Position numbers and translations under genes: made by a program. A stretch of DNA of 63,922 bases from Clostridia bacterium (lineage in GTDB: Bacteria > Bacillota > Clostridia > Oscillospirales > CAG-272), in NCBI GenBank assembly GCA_017473085.1, contig JAFUNF010000025.1, positions 1 through 63,922 of the forward strand. The letters are read 5' to 3'. The notes below the pieces were generated by a model. It was not told where the DNA came from and did not search any database. It was given only the letters and a program-made list of their open reading frames with translations. Of this stretch, positions 8,107 to 18,065 are shown piece by piece. The stretch's first letter is position 1, and each line of letters begins with the position of its first letter.

Positions 8107-9222
8107 TTATTTAATTCCCCTTTTAAATACGCTTGTGCCATAGGTTGATGCAAGCAAGTCACACATTACAAGGGCACAGGCACTATCTACAACAACACAA
8201 GCACGCCTTATAATAGCTGGGTCGTGTCTTCCCTTTACCTCAAGAGTGGTGTTTTTCTTATTCAGAAAATCAATCGTTTCTTGCTTTTGTGCAATTGATG
8301 GAGTTGGCTTTATAGCTGAATTGAATATGATTGGCATTCCATTAGTTATACCACCATTAATTCCACCATTGTTATTTGTTTCAGTATAAGCATTTCCATT
8401 TTCATCGTATCTAAATACGTCATTTGCTTGGCTACCTAACATTTTTGCCATTTCAAAGCCACTACCAAACTCAACACCCTTTACTCCACCAATGGAGAAA
8501 AGCACGTGGGAAAGCATACTCTCAACCGAGTCAAACCAAGGCTCGCCAACGCCAGCAGGCATACCAACTATTGCAGTTTGCAATACTCCACCAACACTAT
8601 CCTTGTTTTCTGAGGCTTTTCTTATAACCTCTCTGATTTTATCGCTACAATCACTCAAAAGTGGAATAGCCTCATTTTCTCTTGCGTTTAGCTTGTCAAT
8701 TTCCTTTTCTACATCACGGCTATTCACACTAAAGGAGGTGTCTTTTTCTTCTCCACAACAGAGAATGTGAGTGCCGATTTTTACGCCTACCCCCTTTAAT
8801 GCTTGGAGCAATATTGCACCTGCACACACAAGAGCAGCTGTAATTCTTCCTGAGAAGTGTCCTCCACCACGATAGTCCTCGTTGCCACCATACTTAACAA
8901 AGGCAGTATAGTCTGCGTGTGAAGGACGAGCAATGCCATAATTATACGCTTTGCTATTTGTGTTTGTATTAGGTATTATAATTGCAATTGGTGTGCCTGT
9001 TGTCTTTTTGTTAAAAACACCACTTACAATCTTAAATTCGTCCATTTCCACTCGGGGAGTATCTGTATTTCCACTTGGTCTTCTTTTAGAAAGCTGTTCC
9101 TTTATAAATCCTTCATCTATTTCAATACCTGCGCAGAGTCCGTCGATAACTGCACCAATAGCCTCACCATGACTTTCGCCAAACAATGTCAGGCTAATAT
9201 TATTTCCAAAGGTATTTTTCAT
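8107..9222 (-). CDS. aroC: Chorismate synthase
   Basis: It performs the anti-1,4 elimination of phosphate from EPSP to chorismate and needs reduced FMN. At 371 residues it is the usual length. The three family signatures are present: GESHGEAIGAVIDG near the start, RPSHADYTAFVKYG with GGGHFSGR in the middle, and GRHDPAIIRRA near the C terminus. It ends 3 nt before aroE/K and begins 2 nt after aroB. All the flavin-contacting blocks appear intact. Confidence 0.96.
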   Translation of the reverse strand: MKNTFGNNISLTLFGESHGEAIGAVIDGLCAGIEIDEGFIKEQLSKRRPSGNTDTPRVEMDEFKIVSGVFNKKTTGTPIAIIIPNTNTNSKAYNYGIARPSHADYTAFVKYGGNEDYRGGGHFSGRITAALVCAGAILLQALKGVGVKIGTHILCCGEEKDTSFSVNSRDVEKEIDKLNARENEAIPLLSDCSDKIREVIRKASENKDSVGGVLQTAIVGMPAGVGEPWFDSVESMLSHVLFSIGGVKGVEFGSGFEMAKMLGSQANDVFRYDENGNAYTETNNNGGINGGITNGMPIIFNSAIKPTPSIAQKQETIDFLNKKNTTLEVKGRHDPAIIRRACVVVDSACALVMCDLLASTYGTSVFKRGIK

Positions 9223-9224
9223 AA

Positions 9225-10235
9225 TTATAAGCCTCTTTTAATATATTTCTGAATTTCTTCAATTTCAATTTTCTTAAGCTCAAAGGTACCAATCTTTTCA
9301 ACATATACAATTGTAATTTGATTACCACTTGCTTTTTTGTCCTTTTTGATATAGTCCATTATATCCTCGTTTGCAAGGTCTATATCTGTTGGGATTTGAT
9401 ACTTATTCAAAAGCGCTTTTATTCTTTGCTTAACGCTTGATTCACACATTGGAAGCATACCCATGCCGACACACTCCCCGTGTAGATAACCCTTTAAGCC
9501 ATATTTAGACTCTATTCCGTGACCTATTGTGTGACCAAAATTAAGCACACGCCTTAAGCCCTTTTCCTTTGGGTCCTTTTCTACAACATCTCTTTTTATG
9601 ATAAGAGATTTTTCAATAATTTCATCAAGGTCATTATCTATGCTTGTACTGTTTTCAATTAGCTCAAACAGCTCCTTGTTGCTTGTGGCTGACATCTTAA
9701 TAGACTCGCAAAGTCCTGCGTGAAGCTGTCTTTTATCGAGAGTTTTAAGTGTATTTGAATCAATTAAAACACCCTTAGGCTGATAAAATGCACCAACTAT
9801 GTTTTTAACACCCATAAAGTCAATTGCCACCTTGCCACCTATTGAACTATCAACCTGTGACAAAAATGTTGTTGGTATATTGTAAAAGTCTATACCACGC
9901 ATATAGGTTGAGGCAACGAAGCCAGAAAAATCTCCAACAACGCCACCACCAACTGCAACGACACAGTCGGTTCTTGTCATACCCATATCGACTAAGACCT
10001 GTAACGCCTTTATATAATTGTCTATGCTTTTGCTTTGCTCTCCCGCATCGAGCACGTGAATATAAGCTTCCTTGCATTGCCTTTGTACTGTAAGTGCATA
10101 TTCCATTGGCACACCACTATCGGTTATAATAAGGACTTTCCTATTTAGGTTAAAATATTCGCTTACCCTTTCCAGTGAGCCACGCTCAAGGATTATATCA
10201 TATCCTGCCTCGCTTGTGTTTACGTGCAAAACCAT
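9225..10235 (-). CDS. aroB: 3-dehydroquinate synthase
   Basis: This NAD- and divalent-metal-dependent enzyme cyclises DAHP to 3-dehydroquinate. The 336-residue protein carries GGGVVGDFSGFVASTYMRG, then PTTFLSQVDSSIGGK, the metal-binding NFGHTIGHGIE and HGECVGMGM. GGAGAAA lies 7 nt before the ATG. It is second in the operon, right after pheA. Residues 1-130 form the nucleotide-binding half and the rest the helical metal-binding half, as in the family. Confidence 0.95.
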   Translation of the reverse strand: MVLHVNTSEAGYDIILERGSLERVSEYFNLNRKVLIITDSGVPMEYALTVQRQCKEAYIHVLDAGEQSKSIDNYIKALQVLVDMGMTRTDCVVAVGGGVVGDFSGFVASTYMRGIDFYNIPTTFLSQVDSSIGGKVAIDFMGVKNIVGAFYQPKGVLIDSNTLKTLDKRQLHAGLCESIKMSATSNKELFELIENSTSIDNDLDEIIEKSLIIKRDVVEKDPKEKGLRRVLNFGHTIGHGIESKYGLKGYLHGECVGMGMLPMCESSVKQRIKALLNKYQIPTDIDLANEDIMDYIKKDKKASGNQITIVYVEKIGTFELKKIEIEEIQKYIKRGL

Positions 10236-10250
10236 AGCAATTTCTCCTTT

Positions 10251-11342
10251 TTAGTCTGTTAAATAGGAGCCTACGACCTTTAGTCTATCGCAATTTTGCT
10301 CAAGCTCCTTAAGCATTTTTTCGCCCTCTTGTGTTTGTAGATTGCCATCTGCCTCCACAAAGAAATAATAATTCCAAAGTAGCTCCTTCATTGGGCGAGA
10401 GTGAAGATTTATCATATTGAAGCCGTGTGAACCGATAATATCAATAGTTTTAGCAAGTGAGCCTGCCTCGTTCTTAACAGTAAACACAAGCATAAAATGC
10501 TCATTCATCTTTCTCTTAGAGGAGTCAAGCCTGTTATATGAACGAGAAAGTGCAATAAATTTAGTAGTATTTGTTCTACTTGTATTTATTCTTCTTTGTA
10601 AAATTTCAAGGTCAAGTATCTTTGCAGTTTCCTCTGATGCAATAGCGCAAATTTCAACACTGCCCGACTCCTTTACCATCTTTGCAGCTAATGCTGTGTT
10701 GGTAAAGCTTTGCATTTCATAGCCGTTTGTGTCAATATATTCCTTACATTGTGCAAGGGCTTGTGGGTGGCTTGCAACTGTTTTTATACTGCTTAGAGTT
10801 GCACCCTTATTAGCTACTAAGCAATGGTCAATTTCCAAATTGCAGATTTGGTTTGTATATAGGTTACCTGTAAAAAGAAGGTCCATTACTGTTTCAACAT
10901 CACCTGCGTAGCTATTTTCAATTGGCAAAACTGACACATCGCACTCGCCATTTTGTGTTGCAAAATATGCGTCCTCAAAGCTTTTGTAGGCTACATAAAT
11001 TGCATTTGGGAACATTTTTTTAGATGCGATATGAGCATAAGCACCCTCAACACCACAGTAAGCTATACGCATACCCTCATTAAGTCTTGATTGGTAGGCT
11101 CTTGAAAGTGCCATCGTTTCCTTTAAAAGCTCAACATAGTATTCCTTTATAACAGGGTCCTTTATATGCTTTGTATTCTTTAAAATAACCTCGTTCTCTC
11201 TTGAGGTGTCAAGAATGTTAAGCCCATGCTTCTTTTTGTACTTAGCAACAAGGGCGGACGCTTCCATTCTTTTCTCAAAAAGCTCTGCTATTTGGGCATC
11301 AAGCTCGCTTATGGTTTTTCTTGCGATTTCAAGCTCGTTCAT
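10251..11342 (-). CDS. pheA: Bifunctional chorismate mutase-prephenate dehydratase (P-protein)
   Basis: The first gene of the aromatic operon, converting chorismate to prephenate and then phenylpyruvate. Residues 1-90 are an AroQ-class chorismate mutase helical domain (ELDAQIAELFEKRM and later EYYVELLKETM). Residues about 95-270 are the dehydratase, starting IAYCGVEGAYAH with the TTKF motif in place of the classical TRF. Residues about 280-363 are an ACT domain (VKNEAGSLAKTIDIIGSHG and LHSRP, close to the ESRP Phe-binding motif), so phenylalanine feedback is likely. GAGGAAAA precedes the ATG. The leader is only about 45 nt, too short for a T-box. Confidence 0.95.
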   Translation of the reverse strand: MNELEIARKTISELDAQIAELFEKRMEASALVAKYKKKHGLNILDTSRENEVILKNTKHIKDPVIKEYYVELLKETMALSRAYQSRLNEGMRIAYCGVEGAYAHIASKKMFPNAIYVAYKSFEDAYFATQNGECDVSVLPIENSYAGDVETVMDLLFTGNLYTNQICNLEIDHCLVANKGATLSSIKTVASHPQALAQCKEYIDTNGYEMQSFTNTALAAKMVKESGSVEICAIASEETAKILDLEILQRRINTSRTNTTKFIALSRSYNRLDSSKRKMNEHFMLVFTVKNEAGSLAKTIDIIGSHGFNMINLHSRPMKELLWNYYFFVEADGNLQTQEGEKMLKELEQNCDRLKVVGSYLTD

Positions 11343-11394
11343 TTCTTTTCCTCATATCAATACTTTAATTATATATATCAAACTATAATATATA

Positions 11395-11423
11395 ATTATA
11401 AAATAATATTGTTAAAATGTCAA
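11395..11423 (-). promoter_or_regulatory. Sigma-A promoter of the aromatic operon
   Basis: On the minus strand TTGACA (11418-11423) and TATAAT (11395-11400) are separated by exactly 17 nt, a full consensus match. The predicted start is near 11388, giving a leader of about 45 nt. No hairpin or attenuator fits in that leader. Confidence 0.88.
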
Positions 11424-11534
11424 TATCTAAAGCCTATATATTGAATAATTTTTAAGTAAATTTTAGATTTTGTGAATTATTTTCATATTTTCTTGCATAT
11501 ATTCATTTTTAGTCTTTTTTCTATGAATAAAAAT

Positions 11535-11564
11535 AAAGAACCAACGGAAATCCGTTGGTTCTTT
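11535..11564 (-). terminator. Terminator after the Cys-repeat lipoprotein gene
   Basis: A 14-bp perfect stem, AAAGAACCAACGGA with its complement and a 2-nt loop, lies just past the stop of the 11574-13619 gene and is followed on the minus strand by a U-rich stretch. It insulates the downstream pheA promoter. Confidence 0.85.
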
Positions 11565-11573
11565 GATTGTTAA

Positions 11574-13619
11574 TTAGTCATTTACGATCTTGTAGAATGA
11601 AACTGTTGCATCAGCAGATGCTGTGATTTCAACCTTAGCTACATCCTCAACCTCATATAGGCAAATGTATGCGGTTGCACCGTTTTCATTGCTTACGTTG
11701 AGTGATGTGAGTAGGTCTGTAATTTCTTCTCCAGCTGTGTTGTATACCTTAACAGTATATGTTGTGCCAGCAACACCCTTAAGCTCAATCAAGCCAAGAC
11801 CAAGATTGCTATCAGCATCAAGTGTCTTTGTGTACGTTGTTTCAGCAGTCAAAGCTTCTGGAGCAGTTGGCTTTGTTGTACCGATAGAGGTAATTGAACC
11901 ACCACAGGTAACTGTATCCTCACACTTACCACAGAGACAGAAATCAGACACAGTCTTATCCTTAACTGTTGTAATGTTGATGTATGAAAGCTTACAGTTG
12001 ATATCTGTACATGTAAGTACGCCATCATCTGTTACAGCTGCAAAGTTGTGATTTGTCTTAGCAACGTATGAGCCCTTTTCTGTGTATGGACAGTTAGGAT
12101 CGTTGTTACATACGTAAATTGTGTAGCCCTCGCTATGACATGTAGGAGCAATTACACCATTTTCTGCGATATATTCGCTTGAATGAACGATATCATTGTT
12201 TTCGTGGTAATCGTAAATTACGTCATCATCATAGCTTGTGAAGTCCTTACCACAAAGTGTGTTTGTACATGTGTAAACACCACGAGTTACGCAGGTAGGA
12301 CCTACCTTGTATTCGCCAAGAACGTAAGTGTGCTTAGCCTCAATAGGTGTCTTATCAGTTACATTTGCATAGTCAGGGTCAGCCTGAAGCTCAACCTCGT
12401 AAGCTGTGTCAACGCCACAGTCACGTGAGCACTTAAACTGCCAGTGTCCCTCTGTGTAACAGGTTGGTTGACCTGCAGTCAATACAGACTCGTCAAGTAC
12501 CCAGTCATGCTTAAGAGCTGCTACAAATGGCTTATCAGGGTTTTCAGCTTTTTCTTCATCTAATAAATCTGCTCTTGTACCAGGGTAGATACAATCAGGA
12601 TCAAGTGTACATTTAACATCCCAGTAGCTATCTGTTGTACATGTAGCCGCGTGGTATGTAACACCTGTATATGAGTCGCCACCCTTACCTGTGAAGTGTG
12701 CAACCTCTGGAAGAACATTTTGATATGTCTCAGAGAATGTTTCACATTCTTGACATTTAGCCTTTTCAAGACCCTCGTCACAGCAGGTTGGCTCAAGTGT
12801 TGTTACGTAAACCTGTGTGCCATCTACTCTGTCGTAGGTATGTCCAAGTGCAGGAATATCTGCGCTCTTAACGTGCTCAGCGTCACATCCGTTTGCACAT
12901 GCATACATAATGTAACCAACTGTTGTACATGTTGGAGCAACAGACTCTGCATCAACCTTTACAGTAAACTCATGCTCAAGAGCGATAAGAGTTGCTGCAA
13001 GTGCCTTATCATCATCAGTACCAGCTTCAAGGTCCTTGATTTCCTTTGTTACTGTGTAGCCATTAACTGTTTCATTACATGTTGGGTCTTGGCATGTATA
13101 TACTACATAACCATCAACCTCACACTTTGGAAGAATGATTTCGATACCAGTTGGCTCTAATCTTTCGTATGTATGACCAAGTTCTGGAAGAACCTTTCCG
13201 TCGTAGCCCTCTTGCTCACAAAGCTCACAAATGGAGGTTTCCCAACCAGGTGTAAGACATGTAGCAGGTGCTGTGTCTGGAGCGTACTTGTGTCCATTCG
13301 TTTTGTCAGGGTTTGTTTCACGTTGCCTTTCTGTGTAATCACAGTCCAAGCACTTTACCTCTGTGTAACCACCAGTCATACAGGTTGCTTTAACCTCTGT
13401 GTAGTTTACTGTGTCAAGGTTGTGACCCTTTGCTGTTGAATCTCTTACTTCTTCTGCTCCACATAGTGAGCAAACGTGAGTTACTTGACCTGGCTCTGTA
13501 CATGTTGCTGTGTTGGTTTCATCATTGGCTACAAAATTATGCTCACAGCCACCACATGATGCAAATACACATACTACCAATGCAAGAACTGCTAATGCGA
13601 TTAGTATTTTCTTTTTCAT
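11574..13619 (-). CDS. Surface lipoprotein with about ten Cys-rich repeats
   Basis: A 681-residue exported lipoprotein; the signal ends in the lipobox FASC at Cys22, followed by GGCEHNF. About ten degenerate modules of 45-60 residues follow, each built on the pattern A-T-C-x3-G-x5-C-x2-C and usually ending GHxY or KHxY (for example ATCLTPGWETSICELC). Similar CTEAG/CSxCG repeats are common in clostridial surface proteins; their role is not established and the paired Cys could bind zinc or form disulfides. Residues about 590-681 form a Cys-poor beta domain. There is no sortase motif. It is a single-gene unit with its own promoter and terminator, and the repeats keep Cys/His positions while the intervening sequence varies. 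Confidence 0.75.
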   Translation of the reverse strand: MKKKILIALAVLALVVCVFASCGGCEHNFVANDETNTATCTEPGQVTHVCSLCGAEEVRDSTAKGHNLDTVNYTEVKATCMTGGYTEVKCLDCDYTERQRETNPDKTNGHKYAPDTAPATCLTPGWETSICELCEQEGYDGKVLPELGHTYERLEPTGIEIILPKCEVDGYVVYTCQDPTCNETVNGYTVTKEIKDLEAGTDDDKALAATLIALEHEFTVKVDAESVAPTCTTVGYIMYACANGCDAEHVKSADIPALGHTYDRVDGTQVYVTTLEPTCCDEGLEKAKCQECETFSETYQNVLPEVAHFTGKGGDSYTGVTYHAATCTTDSYWDVKCTLDPDCIYPGTRADLLDEEKAENPDKPFVAALKHDWVLDESVLTAGQPTCYTEGHWQFKCSRDCGVDTAYEVELQADPDYANVTDKTPIEAKHTYVLGEYKVGPTCVTRGVYTCTNTLCGKDFTSYDDDVIYDYHENNDIVHSSEYIAENGVIAPTCHSEGYTIYVCNNDPNCPYTEKGSYVAKTNHNFAAVTDDGVLTCTDINCKLSYINITTVKDKTVSDFCLCGKCEDTVTCGGSITSIGTTKPTAPEALTAETTYTKTLDADSNLGLGLIELKGVAGTTYTVKVYNTAGEEITDLLTSLNVSNENGATAYICLYEVEDVAKVEITASADATVSFYKIVND

Positions 13620-13656
13620 GATTTACTCCTTGAAATCAATATTTTTTCACGCTTTT

Positions 13657-13685
13657 ATTATATAATATTTGTTCCTATCTGTCAA
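13657..13685 (-). promoter_or_regulatory. Sigma-A promoter for the Cys-repeat lipoprotein
   Basis: Minus-strand TTGACA (13680-13685) and TATAAT (13657-13662) with a 17-nt spacer, about 38 nt before the start codon. The rest of the 13620-13940 gap holds the ftsH terminator and otherwise AT-rich sequence in which I see no gene. Confidence 0.85.
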
Positions 13686-13835
13686 TAGACTTTGTGCGTT
13701 TTTGGACAAATACACAATATTTAAAAGCTTTTTTTGTGCATTATGTCCATTTCTATTATTAATAATAATGTAGAAATGTAAAAAACTATACATACGACAC
13801 TTGATTTCTATTATTTTTCTATTTTGTTGACTAAA

Positions 13836-13874
13836 ACAAAAACAGAGACGGATATATTTATACCCATCTCTGTT
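13836..13874 (-). terminator. Terminator downstream of ftsH
   Basis: AACAGAGA at 13841 pairs with TCTCTGTT ending at 13874 around an 18-nt loop. On the minus strand the stem runs into a U-rich TTTTTGTTTT tract. It is about 65 nt past the ftsH stop. Confidence 0.75.
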
Positions 13875-13940
13875 ATATCTGATTGAATAATTAAGTTAGT
13901 AATTATATTAAGATAATTACAATAAATAGGAAGCTTTTTA

Positions 13941-16163
13941 TCAGTTATCCTGTGGCTTGTCGTCAGGGTCAGAGTCCCCCTCGCCTTGTGCCTCTTGAGA
14001 ATCGCCTTCTTTAATTTCATTTGGCTTTTCCTCGTTTGACTCCTTGGGCAATGGTGTTATAACGATTGGAGTGATGTCCTCGTCATCATCTGGTTTGATG
14101 CCGAGTGCCTCCTCCATCTTGCGACGAGCCTCCTCTTGCTTACGCTTTTCCTCTTCAAGAGCTTCCTTTCTCTTTTGATTTTCCTCAAGGCTTCTCTTTT
14201 TCTTTGCTGTAAGCAGATTTTCAACATCCTCCATAGTTACGCCGTCCTGCATAGCAAGCTCAAATTGCTCACTGTCCATTGTTTCGTTCTTAAGTAGGAA
14301 GTCAGCGATAAAGTTAAGCTTATCCTTATTTTCTGTAAGAATTTTTGTTGCAAGCTCGTATGCCTCATCAACAATCTTCTTAATTTCTTGGTCAATCTTG
14401 TAGGCTGTGGTTTCAGAATAATCAGGTGTAGATGAAAAATCTCTACCTAAGAATACTGCATCACTACTATGCTCAGAGCCAAAGTGAATTGTTCCAAGCT
14501 CACTCATACCATATACAGTAACCATCTTTCTTGCAACCTGTGTAGCTCTTAAAATATCATTTGATGCACCACCTGTGTAGTCCTCAAAGATCAATTGCTC
14601 TGCCACACGTCCACCGAGCATCATAGCTATTCTTTCCTTCATTTCCTGCTTGTACTCGCTGTATTTGTCCTCAGCAGGTGGGGTAAGTGTATAGCCAAGT
14701 GCTCTTCCACTTGGAATAATTGAAATTTGTGTAACCTTTTCCTGAGTTGGAAGAATGTGTGAAAGAATTGCGTGTCCAGCCTCGTGAATAGCTGTATTTC
14801 TTCTTTCCTTGTCGCTCATCTTCCTTGCCTTCTTTTGAGTGCCGACTGTAACCTTAATCATAGCATCCTCGATTTCTTCCATACCGATTAATGCCTTACC
14901 ACGTCTTGCTGCCAAGAGTGCAGCCTCATTAAGAAGATTAGCAAGATCTGCACCTGTGAAGCCAACAGTTGTTTGAGCAACCTGATGCATATCAACGTTA
15001 TTTTCAAAGGGCTTGCCCTTAGAATGTACCTTTAAAATTGCCTCTCTGCCTGCAATATCAGGGTAGCCTATTGTTACCTGTCTGTCAAAACGACCTGGTC
15101 TTAATAAAGCTGAATCAAGAATGTCAGGACGGTTAGTTGCTGCCATTACGATAATGCCAGAATGACCATCAAAGCCGTCCATTTCAACAAGCAATTGGTT
15201 AAGAGTTTGCTCTCTTTCGTCATGGCCACCGCCAAGGCCTGCACCTCTTTGACGTCCAACTGCATCAATTTCGTCAATAAAGATTATTGCAGCAGGATTT
15301 TTTCTTGCTTGCTCGAATAAATCTCTTACTCTTGAAGCACCTACACCAACATACATTTCAACAAAGTCAGAGCCTGACATCGAGAAGAATGGAACTCCAG
15401 CCTCGCCTGCTACTGCCTTTGCAAGTAAGGTTTTACCTGTACCTGGAGGGCCTACAAGCAATACGCCGTGTGGTATTCTTGCACCTAAATGTGTAAATTT
15501 ACTTGGATTCTTAAGGTATTCAACAACCTCGCAAAGCTCTTCCTTTTCCTCGTCTGCGCCTGCAACGTCGGCAAAGGTAACCTTTATGTTATTTTCTGCA
15601 ACATTTTTAGCCTTAGATTTACCAAAGCCTGACATCTTTCCATTTGCTGAACGCATTGAAAAGATAAATACAAAGATTAAAACGCCAACGATTATTATAA
15701 TCGGCAAATACTCCAAAATCCAAGGAGTTGGATTGGCAGTTATGTGCTCGGTTTTAGTTAAATTGCTAATTACATCGTTTTCAGCAAGATTTTGTTGAAT
15801 ACGATCAAGGTCGCCCTCTCTACCAAGATAGAAGCCGAAGAATAGATAATATTCTCTGTCCTTAAATTCGTAGGTTACTGTCCATACCTCTTTTTCCTCT
15901 TCCTTCTTACCGTCGGTTTCCTCGTCGATTACTCCATCGCCGTTTTTGTCCTCCTTAAGAAGCATTGTAAGGGTATTTTTGTTTCCGTCATATACGTATT
16001 CGTATACTCTGTTATTTTCAAACTCTGCCAAAACATCGCTATAAACGTATTTTTCGCTATTACTTGAGCTCATCATTGTTGCAATGGTAATAGCAATTAT
16101 TATTGCAATGGTTGTTAAGCCCAAATAGAAAATAACAGAAAAAAGACCATTTTTCTTTTTCAT
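13941..16163 (-). CDS. ftsH: ATP-dependent zinc metalloprotease FtsH
   Basis: A membrane-bound AAA+ protease for quality control of membrane and regulatory proteins, 740 residues. Spans lie at about 7-30 and 152-170. The cytosolic part has Walker A GPPGTGKT (238-245), Walker B IIFIDEID (293-300), the SRH arginines near 355-361, and zinc site HEAGH at 460-464 with Asp536 the likely third ligand. The external domain contains a 12-residue EF-hand-like loop at 72-83 (D-K-N-G-D-G-V-I-D) inside an acidic insert, which is unusual for FtsH. The tail beyond about 650 is charged coiled coil followed by an acidic Pro-rich extension. It lies 55 nt after tilS, the same pairing as near the origin in Bacillus. 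Confidence 0.97.
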   Translation of the reverse strand: MKKKNGLFSVIFYLGLTTIAIIIAITIATMMSSSNSEKYVYSDVLAEFENNRVYEYVYDGNKNTLTMLLKEDKNGDGVIDEETDGKKEEEKEVWTVTYEFKDREYYLFFGFYLGREGDLDRIQQNLAENDVISNLTKTEHITANPTPWILEYLPIIIIVGVLIFVFIFSMRSANGKMSGFGKSKAKNVAENNIKVTFADVAGADEEKEELCEVVEYLKNPSKFTHLGARIPHGVLLVGPPGTGKTLLAKAVAGEAGVPFFSMSGSDFVEMYVGVGASRVRDLFEQARKNPAAIIFIDEIDAVGRQRGAGLGGGHDEREQTLNQLLVEMDGFDGHSGIIVMAATNRPDILDSALLRPGRFDRQVTIGYPDIAGREAILKVHSKGKPFENNVDMHQVAQTTVGFTGADLANLLNEAALLAARRGKALIGMEEIEDAMIKVTVGTQKKARKMSDKERRNTAIHEAGHAILSHILPTQEKVTQISIIPSGRALGYTLTPPAEDKYSEYKQEMKERIAMMLGGRVAEQLIFEDYTGGASNDILRATQVARKMVTVYGMSELGTIHFGSEHSSDAVFLGRDFSSTPDYSETTAYKIDQEIKKIVDEAYELATKILTENKDKLNFIADFLLKNETMDSEQFELAMQDGVTMEDVENLLTAKKKRSLEENQKRKEALEEEKRKQEEARRKMEEALGIKPDDDEDITPIVITPLPKESNEEKPNEIKEGDSQEAQGEGDSDPDDKPQDN

Positions 16164-16218
16164 TTATTCCTCCGTACCATTTAGTATTTCAAAATCAATT
16201 TAAAGGGCTATATCCCTT

Positions 16219-17550
16219 TCATTTTTCCACATCTGCTTGCTTAATATACACCTTCAAGGTGATATCTGTGCCCTTTACTCCATCACGAATGGCAACTCCT
16301 GGCACTACCACAATGCCATTTTCGTCGCAAACTATTGGCATTTTTGCCCTTAAATGTGATGGAATATGCTTATCAGTCATAATTCTTTTAAGCTTTTTTG
16401 TCATCTTGCCTTGAAATATTGTATCCCCGTCTGCCTTGCTTCTTACATAAAGGTCGCCTATAAGGTCTTTTTTTGCAAGTCCATTATAGCTTGACTCAAT
16501 GTAGCCACTTGGACACTCACTTGTATCAAGTGCAAGATAGGTGTCAATCTCTGCAATATAGTTTAGTCCCTTTGCAAGAGAATATTTATATTCAATGCTT
16601 TCAAGGTCGCTTGTACTGATAAATTGTGCGTAATCCCTTTCAATTTTAAAGGTAACTCCGTGAGCAAGATTAATAAGCTTACCTGTGCTACCCTGTTTAA
16701 TAAGCTTTACACAGCCTTGAATTGATTTGTAATCAAGCTTGTCGCCACAAAGTCTGATAAGCATTCTTGACAAAATTGGGGAGTCAAGGCGATTTGCTAA
16801 ATCCAAGCTCAGCTTATCGGTAATTCCTTCCTTTTCAAAAAGCTCATTTACAATCTTATCAAAATATTCTCTGTCCTCTCTTAGAGTATCAGATAATCTT
16901 GTGCAAGCATCTACAAGATTAGGATTGATTTTTTCAAGTCCTGGAATTATTGTGTGTCTAATGTAGTTACGTGTGTAATCTGTGTCCTTGTTTGTTGAAT
17001 CATTTACAAAATCAATTTGATGCTCCTTGCAATATTCAAGAATATCCTCTCTCGTTGCATAAATTAGTGGTCGTCTTATGCTTCCAATTACAGGTCGTAT
17101 TCCAGAGATTCCATTTGCACCGCTTCCTCTTGTCAGGTTAAACAGAATAGTTTCTGCATTATCATTAGCGGTGTGAGCTGTTACGATACATTTATATTCA
17201 GGATGCTGTTTTAAAAGTCCATTGAAAATTCTGTATCTTTCCTCTCGTGCAGTTTCCTCAATTCCCTTATGTCTTTCCTTTGCAAGAGCTGGAATGTCAA
17301 CTCTAAACGAGGCGAATTTAACACCATATTTTTCGCAAACGCTTTTGCAAAAATATTCGTCCCTCAGGGCTTCCTCTCCACGAATTAAATGATTGATGTG
17401 AACACACAAAAGATTTTTTGTTTTGTCCTTTAGATAATGTAACAGTGCCGAAGAATCAGCTCCACCAGAAAAGCCAATAACTGCTCCCTCATAAAGCTCA
17501 TCCATTTTATACACCTCTATTGCCTTGCCAATTTTAGTGTCTAAGTGCAT
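16219..17550 (-). CDS. tilS: tRNA(Ile)-lysidine synthase
   Basis: It modifies C34 of the CAU-anticodon tRNA-Ile to lysidine so that it reads AUA; essential. The 443-residue protein has the N-type ATP pyrophosphatase loop SGGADSS at 28-34, then HINHLIRGEEA and TAHTANDNAETILFNLTRG, and finally the C-terminal TilS domain (SKADGDTIFQGKMTKKLKRIM). The related hpt gene often found between tilS and ftsH is absent here. The start follows AAGGAAG. Confidence 0.95.
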   Translation of the reverse strand: MHLDTKIGKAIEVYKMDELYEGAVIGFSGGADSSALLHYLKDKTKNLLCVHINHLIRGEEALRDEYFCKSVCEKYGVKFASFRVDIPALAKERHKGIEETAREERYRIFNGLLKQHPEYKCIVTAHTANDNAETILFNLTRGSGANGISGIRPVIGSIRRPLIYATREDILEYCKEHQIDFVNDSTNKDTDYTRNYIRHTIIPGLEKINPNLVDACTRLSDTLREDREYFDKIVNELFEKEGITDKLSLDLANRLDSPILSRMLIRLCGDKLDYKSIQGCVKLIKQGSTGKLINLAHGVTFKIERDYAQFISTSDLESIEYKYSLAKGLNYIAEIDTYLALDTSECPSGYIESSYNGLAKKDLIGDLYVRSKADGDTIFQGKMTKKLKRIMTDKHIPSHLRAKMPIVCDENGIVVVPGVAIRDGVKGTDITLKVYIKQADVEK

Positions 17551-17583
17551 TGTTTAGTCTTCCTTTTTAAATTTTTCTTTATT

Positions 17584-17612
17584 ATAATACTATACTTTTT
17601 TTTAAAATGCAA
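17584..17612 (-). promoter_or_regulatory. Promoter of the tilS-ftsH unit
   Basis: Minus-strand TTGCAT (17607-17612) and TATTAT (17584-17589) with a 17-nt spacer, about 35 nt before the tilS start codon. Confidence 0.65.
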
Positions 17613-17627
17613 TAGTAAAAAAATAAA

Positions 17628-17647
17628 AACCGCATATTTCAGCGGTT
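17628..17647 (-). terminator. Terminator after the 86-residue protein gene
   Basis: A 6-bp stem, AACCGC/GCGGTT with an 8-nt loop, runs into an A-rich plus-strand tract (U-rich on the minus strand) immediately past the stop at 17650. Confidence 0.65.
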
Positions 17648-17649
17648 CT

Positions 17650-17910
17650 TCACAAAATCAACATATTATGCTTAGCTTCAATTTCAATTATTAAGTCGTT
17701 TATGACCTGAGCATTTGTGCAATTCCTTGTTACCTGCTCAAATATCGTAATAGCATATCTTACGTCAGATGCTACACCCTTTACTCTTGAGCTTATAATT
17801 CTTTTACCTATCTTTTCCCTGATTAAAATTGAAAATTCATTATTACTCCAGCTTAATGTAAATTTTAAGTTGTTCCTTTTGTCTTTGCGAATTAACTTGT
17901 AGATTGCCAT
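17650..17910 (-). CDS. Small conserved-type hypothetical (DUF6514-like?)
   Basis: An 86-residue soluble protein with no signal or membrane span. It reads as a short beta-rich N-terminal half (FTLSWSNNEFSILIRE, RIISSRVKGVA) and a C-terminal helix pair (YAITIFEQVTRN, VINDLIIEIEAKH). That layout is reminiscent of small clostridial DUF6514-type proteins, but the match is from memory of the pattern and weak. GAGGAAC precedes the ATG and a terminator follows, which supports a real gene. Function unknown. Confidence 0.55.
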   Translation of the reverse strand: MAIYKLIRKDKRNNLKFTLSWSNNEFSILIREKIGKRIISSRVKGVASDVRYAITIFEQVTRNCTNAQVINDLIIEIEAKHNMLIL

Positions 17911-18065
17911 AATGTTCCTCTGCTCTTTGAATTACCCTTACAATTTTACAGATTTCTTTTGTCCTTTACTTATAAATCAAGGTGACCTTATATAGATTTT
18001 AATTTTTTTGTTAAAATGTGGACTTAATTTGATTTTTTGTAATAAGTAATGGAAAATATTGCTCG

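Noticed and set aside
11343-11394. T-box or attenuator before pheA
   Set aside because: The leader from the consensus promoter is about 45 nt, too short for any T-box; the same holds for serS and hisS.
12696-13160. 154-codon plus-strand Cys-rich frame
   Set aside because: It is a shadow opposite the Cys-repeat lipoprotein, created by its TGT/ACA-rich codons.
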